A stretch of DNA of 64,000 bases from Bradyrhizobium sp. NP1 (GTDB lineage Bacteria > Pseudomonadota > Alphaproteobacteria > Rhizobiales > Xanthobacteraceae). The stretch lies in assembly GCF_030378205.1 (NCBI RefSeq), contig NZ_CP127385.1, positions 3,884,001 through 3,948,000 on the forward strand, read 5' to 3'. The position numbers and the translations under genes are program-made. Below, piece after piece: positions 61,420 through 64,000 of this stretch. The stretch's first letter is position 1, and every line of letters begins with the position of its first letter. The notes under the pieces were generated by a model. It saw nothing but the letters and a program-made list of their open reading frames with translations, did not search any database and was not told the DNA's origin.

Positions 61420-61439
61420 TCCTACGGAGTAGGATTTTT
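61420..61439 (+). terminator. Short intrinsic terminator
   Basis: Stem TCCTAC (61420-61425) with GTAGGA (61429-61434), loop GGA, followed by TTTTT. It lies 85 bases after the membrane protein stop and is the best candidate for its transcript end. Confidence 0.55.
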
Positions 61440-61571
61440 GGCAAAGTTCCCCTATTGCTTGCGGTATCCCCTGTCTGTTCGCGCCGACGGGGGAGGGGAA
61501 ATCACGAGGTCCGCGAGCACTAGCTGCTCCGGGCCTCGTGTCATTTCTGCGCGAGGCCGGCCCACTAAACG

Positions 61572-61596
61572 AAAAACCCCGGCGCTGAAGCCGGGG
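61572..61596 (-). terminator. Intrinsic terminator after the SnoaL-like gene
   Basis: Stem CCCCGGC (61577-61583) with GCCGGGG (61590-61596), loop GCTGAA. On the minus strand it is followed by TTTTT (61576-61572). It is about 110 bases downstream of the gene at 61708-62247. Confidence 0.8.
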
Positions 61597-61707
61597 CCCG
61601 CGATCGCCGGGGCGTACATCCGGCCGCGACGATCGATGCGCAAGCTTAGCACGAACTTCTTGAACGAAGTGTGACGGCGCCCTGGCCGTCGCGACCAGGG
61701 GGGCGGG

Positions 61708-62247
61708 TCAGGCTGCTTGCTTGACGAACGCCCTGATCTCGGCAAGTTCGGCCAACCCAGGCATCGTCTCGAGCGCGACCGCCGCCGGACACCAGGGGTA
61801 GGGCAATCCGGAAAGCCAGGCCATCACCGGCGCCAGGGTCTCGGGCGGCAGCGCTTTCATCGTCGCGATCGAGATCACAAGCGCCTCGGCGAGCGCCGGC
61901 TGCGCGCGCTGAAACGACCAGTCATAGTCGCCGCAGCCGACCCGCACCGAACCCGTCGCCTTGTCCGACATGCCCACGATCCAGCGACATTTGAAACGCC
62001 CTGCCGTCTGCTGCGGCTCGTCCGACAGGCAGAAGGTGTACACATTCTCATAGGTCCGACCGAAGTCGCGGACCAGCACCTGGGTGATCGCCTCGAGCCC
62101 CGTGGTGACGGGCGGAAATGAAATCACATCGGACTTGCTCGTCACCTCGAGCCGCGCCGAAGCGGCGAACGCGGCTTTCATCAGGTGCGGCCGGTTTTCG
62201 TCCTTGGCGCGCAGATAGGTTTGGATGCTCAGGGCAGGATTTGACAC
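61708..62247 (-). CDS. Hypothetical protein, possible SnoaL/NTF2-like fold
   Basis: 179 residues starting MSNPALSIQTYLRAKDENRP. The N-terminal YLRAKDENRPHLMKAAFAAS and the following beta region (RLEVTSKSDVISFPPVTTGL, RFKCRWIVGMSD) follow the order of a nuclear transport factor 2 domain. A C-terminal helical part is added (IATMKALPPETLAPVMAWLS). No catalytic residue can be named. The fold is a guess by eye. Confidence 0.6.
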   Translation of the reverse strand: MSNPALSIQTYLRAKDENRPHLMKAAFAASARLEVTSKSDVISFPPVTTGLEAITQVLVRDFGRTYENVYTFCLSDEPQQTAGRFKCRWIVGMSDKATGSVRVGCGDYDWSFQRAQPALAEALVISIATMKALPPETLAPVMAWLSGLPYPWCPAAVALETMPGLAELAEIRAFVKQAA

Positions 62248-62528
62248 GGGGGGAAGTCTCTGAACGGGTGGGCTCGCTGCCGGAGATCGCCGCCGTTGCA
62301 GCGCCGGCGCGACGGATGGTTTCTCGCTTGATGGCTTCGGTCAGGTACTTTCAAAGCTCTTCAAAGTAAAGGGTTGATCCGACGCGTCTTCCGCGCGGCG
62401 AATTTGCGGAAGATCCGACATGTCTGTCATGATCCCCCTCTAGGATAGGGATCACCTGATCCCGGGCCAGCAACGCCTGTTTGGCGCGTCGCGTCGGAAA
62501 GTAGCTTGAATTCGCAGCAACCGTTCGA

Positions 62529-62542
62529 TTGATCTGGATCAA
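62529..62542. promoter_or_regulatory. FNR/FixK-type box 1 (TTGATCTGGATCAA)
   Basis: A perfect TTGAT-N4-ATCAA site, the consensus for FNR and for bradyrhizobial FixK2. Its centre is about 73 bases upstream of the epsilon-paralogue start, so a transcription start near 62577 would place it at -41.5. Confidence 0.7.
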
Positions 62543-62569
62543 GCTGGATTGTGGGATAGCGCGGTCATC

Positions 62570-62583
62570 ATGATCGGGATCAA
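62570..62583. promoter_or_regulatory. FNR/FixK-type box 2 (ATGATCGGGATCAA)
   Basis: Differs from TTGAT-N4-ATCAA at one outer position. It lies 41 bases after box 1, centre to centre, and 25 bases before the epsilon-paralogue start, so it may be an inhibitory or second activating site. Confidence 0.45.
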
Positions 62584-62608
62584 TCGGCGCCATCGGAGAG
62601 AGTTCTAG

Positions 62609-63019
62609 ATGCCGTCCTTCCAGGTGTCGCTGGTGCGTCCGGATGCGCTGGTCTTTTCCGGTCAGGCCGACCAGGTCGACCTTCCCGGCGCCGAGGGCGA
62701 TATGGGCGTGCTCGCCGGACATGCGCCGATCGTGACCATGCTGCGTCCCGGCATCGTGAAGGTCTTTGCCAGCTCACGCGACGAGGAGTTCGTCGTGATG
62801 GGAGGTGTGGCCGAGTTTGCGCGATCAGACCTCACGATCCTGACCGAAGCCGCCGCGGCCATCGGAGAGTTCGACGTTGCCGGCCTGAAGGCCCAGATCG
62901 AGGAGCGGGAGCGAAATCTGCCGACCGTGCCGATCGGCCAGGAGCTCGATCGCGAAATCGCGATGCTCGACCATTACAGGAGTCTGCACCGCTATTTGAC
63001 GGTGACGACCGCTGCCTGA
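62609..63019 (+). CDS. atpC: Stand-alone F1-ATPase epsilon subunit paralogue
   Basis: 136 residues. The N-terminal beta-sandwich is well kept (MPSFQVSLVRPDALVFSG, DQVDLPGAEGDMGVLAGHAP, TMLRPGIVKV, EFVVMGGVAEFARSDLTIL). The C-terminal helix pair is present (FDVAGLKAQIEERERN, LDREIAMLDHYRSLHRYL). No other ATP synthase gene (atpD, atpG, atpA) is adjacent, so this is not the housekeeping operon position. It has GGAGAGAG upstream of the start and FNR/FixK-type boxes in front. Epsilon inhibits ATP hydrolysis and links F1 to the c-ring. Confidence 0.85.
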   Translation: MPSFQVSLVRPDALVFSGQADQVDLPGAEGDMGVLAGHAPIVTMLRPGIVKVFASSRDEEFVVMGGVAEFARSDLTILTEAAAAIGEFDVAGLKAQIEERERNLPTVPIGQELDREIAMLDHYRSLHRYLTVTTAA

Positions 63020-63025
63020 CGTGCC

Positions 63026-63039
63026 TTGAGCTGGATCAA
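63026..63039. promoter_or_regulatory. FNR/FixK-type box 3 (TTGAGCTGGATCAA)
   Basis: Fits TTGA-N6-TCAA, the relaxed FixK2 consensus. It begins seven bases after the epsilon-paralogue stop and is about 66 bases upstream of the next start, giving the small exported protein its own possible oxygen-responsive promoter. Confidence 0.5.
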
Positions 63040-63098
63040 CAAGGGCAGCGACGACCCATGGATTGATGCGACGTAGTGAGCAGCAAAGGTGGTGTGCC

Positions 63099-63464
63099 AT
63101 GAACAGGATATTGCTTGCCGGTGGTATGCTGGTGTCGCTCCTTCCAACCGTCGCATCGGCGCAGCCTGCTAATCTGACGGGCGTCTATCGATGCGTTCAG
63201 ATGTGCCGGTCCGGACAGGTCGGCGGCTTGGCCTATGTCACGCAGAACGGCCCCAACCTGAATGTTCTGGATGAAGCAGGCATGCCGTCGCGGGCGTGGC
63301 CGGACTGGTATGCGCCGGCGACCCGGATCTGGGTCGAGAACCGCGACGAAGGAGCGGTCTATTCGCCAGACGCCATGCTTATTCAATTCGACAGGGGCAC
63401 CATTTGGCATCGTGACCTCGGACCTCCGCCACCGCCGCCAACAGCGGTGCGCCGCAGGCGATAA
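63099..63464 (+). CDS. Small exported hypothetical protein
   Basis: 121 residues from MNRILLAGGMLVSLLPTVAS (signal peptide); an upstream in-frame ATG at 63063 is less likely. The mature part is beta-like (NLTGVYRCVQMCRSGQVGGL, YVTQNGPNLNVLDEAG) with two cysteines. It ends GPPPPPPTAVRRRR, Pro-rich then Arg-rich. No domain is recognised. It sits between the epsilon paralogue and the DUF1476 gene in the same orientation. Confidence 0.75.
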   Translation: MNRILLAGGMLVSLLPTVASAQPANLTGVYRCVQMCRSGQVGGLAYVTQNGPNLNVLDEAGMPSRAWPDWYAPATRIWVENRDEGAVYSPDAMLIQFDRGTIWHRDLGPPPPPPTAVRRRR

Positions 63465-63508
63465 GCGTCCGTCGTGACAAAACGTGTGAAGCAGCGGAGC
63501 GTGGCGCC

Positions 63509-63826
63509 ATGACGACCTTCGACAAGCGCGAGCAGGCTTTTGAAGCCCAATTCGTTCACGACGAAGAAGTACGCTTCAAGGCGGTGGCGCGATCCAACAA
63601 GCTGCTCGGCAACTGGGCGGCCGCGCTGCTTGGGCTGACGGGCGAGGCGGCCGCCGCCTATGCCAACGGGCTGGTCACAGCAGAGCTCGAGCATCAAAGC
63701 GGCGAGCAGACCCTGCGCGCGGTTTCCAAGGACCTCGCGGCCAAGGGCATCTCGCAGGCCGAGGTTGCCGCAAAGATGAGCGAGCTGCTGCACGTTGCGC
63801 TGGAGCAGATCAAGGCCGGCAACTGA
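63509..63826 (+). CDS. DUF1476 protein, F1-ATPase inhibitor zeta family
   Basis: 105 residues, all-helical. MTTFDKREQAFEAQFVHDEE at the N-terminus and VRFKAVARSNKLLGNWAAAL match the family, whose Paracoccus member is the zeta subunit that inhibits F1-ATPase through its N-terminal region. GEAAAAYANGLVTAELEHQSG and VAAKMSELLHVALEQIKAGN form the rest of the bundle. The family name is from general knowledge; the inhibitor activity of this copy is inferred. It is the third gene in a row with the epsilon paralogue. Confidence 0.85.
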   Translation: MTTFDKREQAFEAQFVHDEEVRFKAVARSNKLLGNWAAALLGLTGEAAAAYANGLVTAELEHQSGEQTLRAVSKDLAAKGISQAEVAAKMSELLHVALEQIKAGN

Positions 63827-63978
63827 CGGAACAGCGCCAGGACGATCCTTTTTGGAACGCCACATCCTCATCCCATGACAGGCCAGGCGGGCTCGTCGAG
63901 CCTTGCTGATCTTTTCTCGTATCTTGTCTTGTATCTTGGCAGTTGCCCATTGCCCGGGCGCTCGCCGCAGCCATCCGA

Positions 63979-63990
63979 CAGACGTGTCTG
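63979..63990. promoter_or_regulatory. CAGAC-GT-GTCTG palindrome at window end
   Basis: Perfect 5-bp arms with a two-base spacer, in a 170-base stretch (63827-64000) where no gene is supported. TetR-type operators often look like this, and the gene it would control lies beyond the window. Confidence 0.35.
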
Positions 63991-64000
63991 ACACAGCGCG

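Larger units (their letters stand above)
61335..61707. other. 373-base stretch without a supported gene
   Basis: Contains the two terminators annotated separately (61420-61439 plus; 61572-61596 minus). It also has a longer imperfect stem with arms CACGAGG and CCTCGTG near 61503-61541, which could be part of an untranslated RNA. An ORF at 61438-61674 is not supported. Confidence 0.5.
62248..62608. promoter_or_regulatory. Divergent regulatory region upstream of the epsilon paralogue
   Basis: 361 bases without a supported gene. They hold the palindrome GGGATCA-CC-TGATCCC (62448-62463), two FNR/FixK-type boxes (62529-62542 and 62570-62583) and GATCCC...GGGATC arms around 62430-62455. The density of GATC-centred symmetric sites is unusual for this window and points to regulated expression of the downstream genes. 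Confidence 0.55.

Noticed and set aside
63383..63994. 203-codon minus-strand frame opposite the DUF1476 gene
   Set aside because: Antisense to a clear DUF1476 protein and to the end of the preceding gene.

Overview
The window is chromosomal DNA from a high-GC alphaproteobacterium, most likely Bradyrhizobium or a close relative in the Nitrobacteraceae. This is inferred, with no database search, from the GC-rich codon use and from the gene families present: phosphatidylcholine synthase, an IalB-type protein, HspQ, the DUF1476 (ATPase zeta) family, NasT/NasS nitrate control, FNR/FixK-type boxes and several families of intergenic palindromes. No rRNA, tRNA, CRISPR array, transposase or prophage gene was seen. 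Most of the window looks like stable chromosomal backbone.

Layout. 1-6.9 kb: the end of a membrane protein, two hypothetical genes, then glmU, glmS and a DUF502 membrane protein. 7-13.6 kb: repair genes recG (minus) and sdhE-mfd (plus), then a PRC-barrel protein. 13.6-18.3 kb: a degenerate GGDEF-like protein and a coupled pair encoding a family 5 solute-binding protein and an AMP-ligase-like protein that lacks its motifs. 18.5-24.8 kb: an IalB-like protein, hspQ, an AEC transporter, a UbiH-type hydroxylase, pcs-terC and a quinone oxidoreductase. 24.8-30.6 kb: a minus-strand block with DUF4242, GFA and class III aminotransferase genes, the last behind a candidate arginine-rich leader peptide and hairpin, then EamA, GNAT and an XRE-cupin regulator with a clear operator, then rimO.

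30.9-37.2 kb is a complete nitrite assimilation unit: nasT-nasS, a leader with a sigma54-like promoter and an ANTAR-type hexaloop hairpin, a formate/nitrite channel, a NirA-type siroheme reductase, and an NADPH reductase carrying an Fe-S domain in place of a flavodoxin domain. 37.4-44.1 kb: DUF4399, a cyclase-FGE fusion, the pxpB-pxpC-pxpA 5-oxoprolinase operon, and an RraA-like/cupin pair. 44.2-48.7 kb: small secreted proteins, a thioesterase, an AdaA-like protein and a PheC-like exported dehydratase. 48.8-55.9 kb: a sugar-type ABC transporter operon with a 2-hydroxyacid dehydrogenase and an amidase. 56.3-62.2 kb: an LTXXQ protein, a VOC protein, an MFS transporter, PilZ, a DsbA-like protein and small hypothetical genes.

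The most notable part is 62.2-63.8 kb. A stand-alone ATP synthase epsilon paralogue, a small exported protein and a DUF1476 protein (the family of the F1-ATPase inhibitor zeta) lie together behind three FNR/FixK-type boxes. This suggests an oxygen-responsive module that regulates F1-ATPase. The other strong non-coding signals are the NasT leader RNA, the arginine leader, and a family of CTAG-bounded palindromes present six times, plus one related element.
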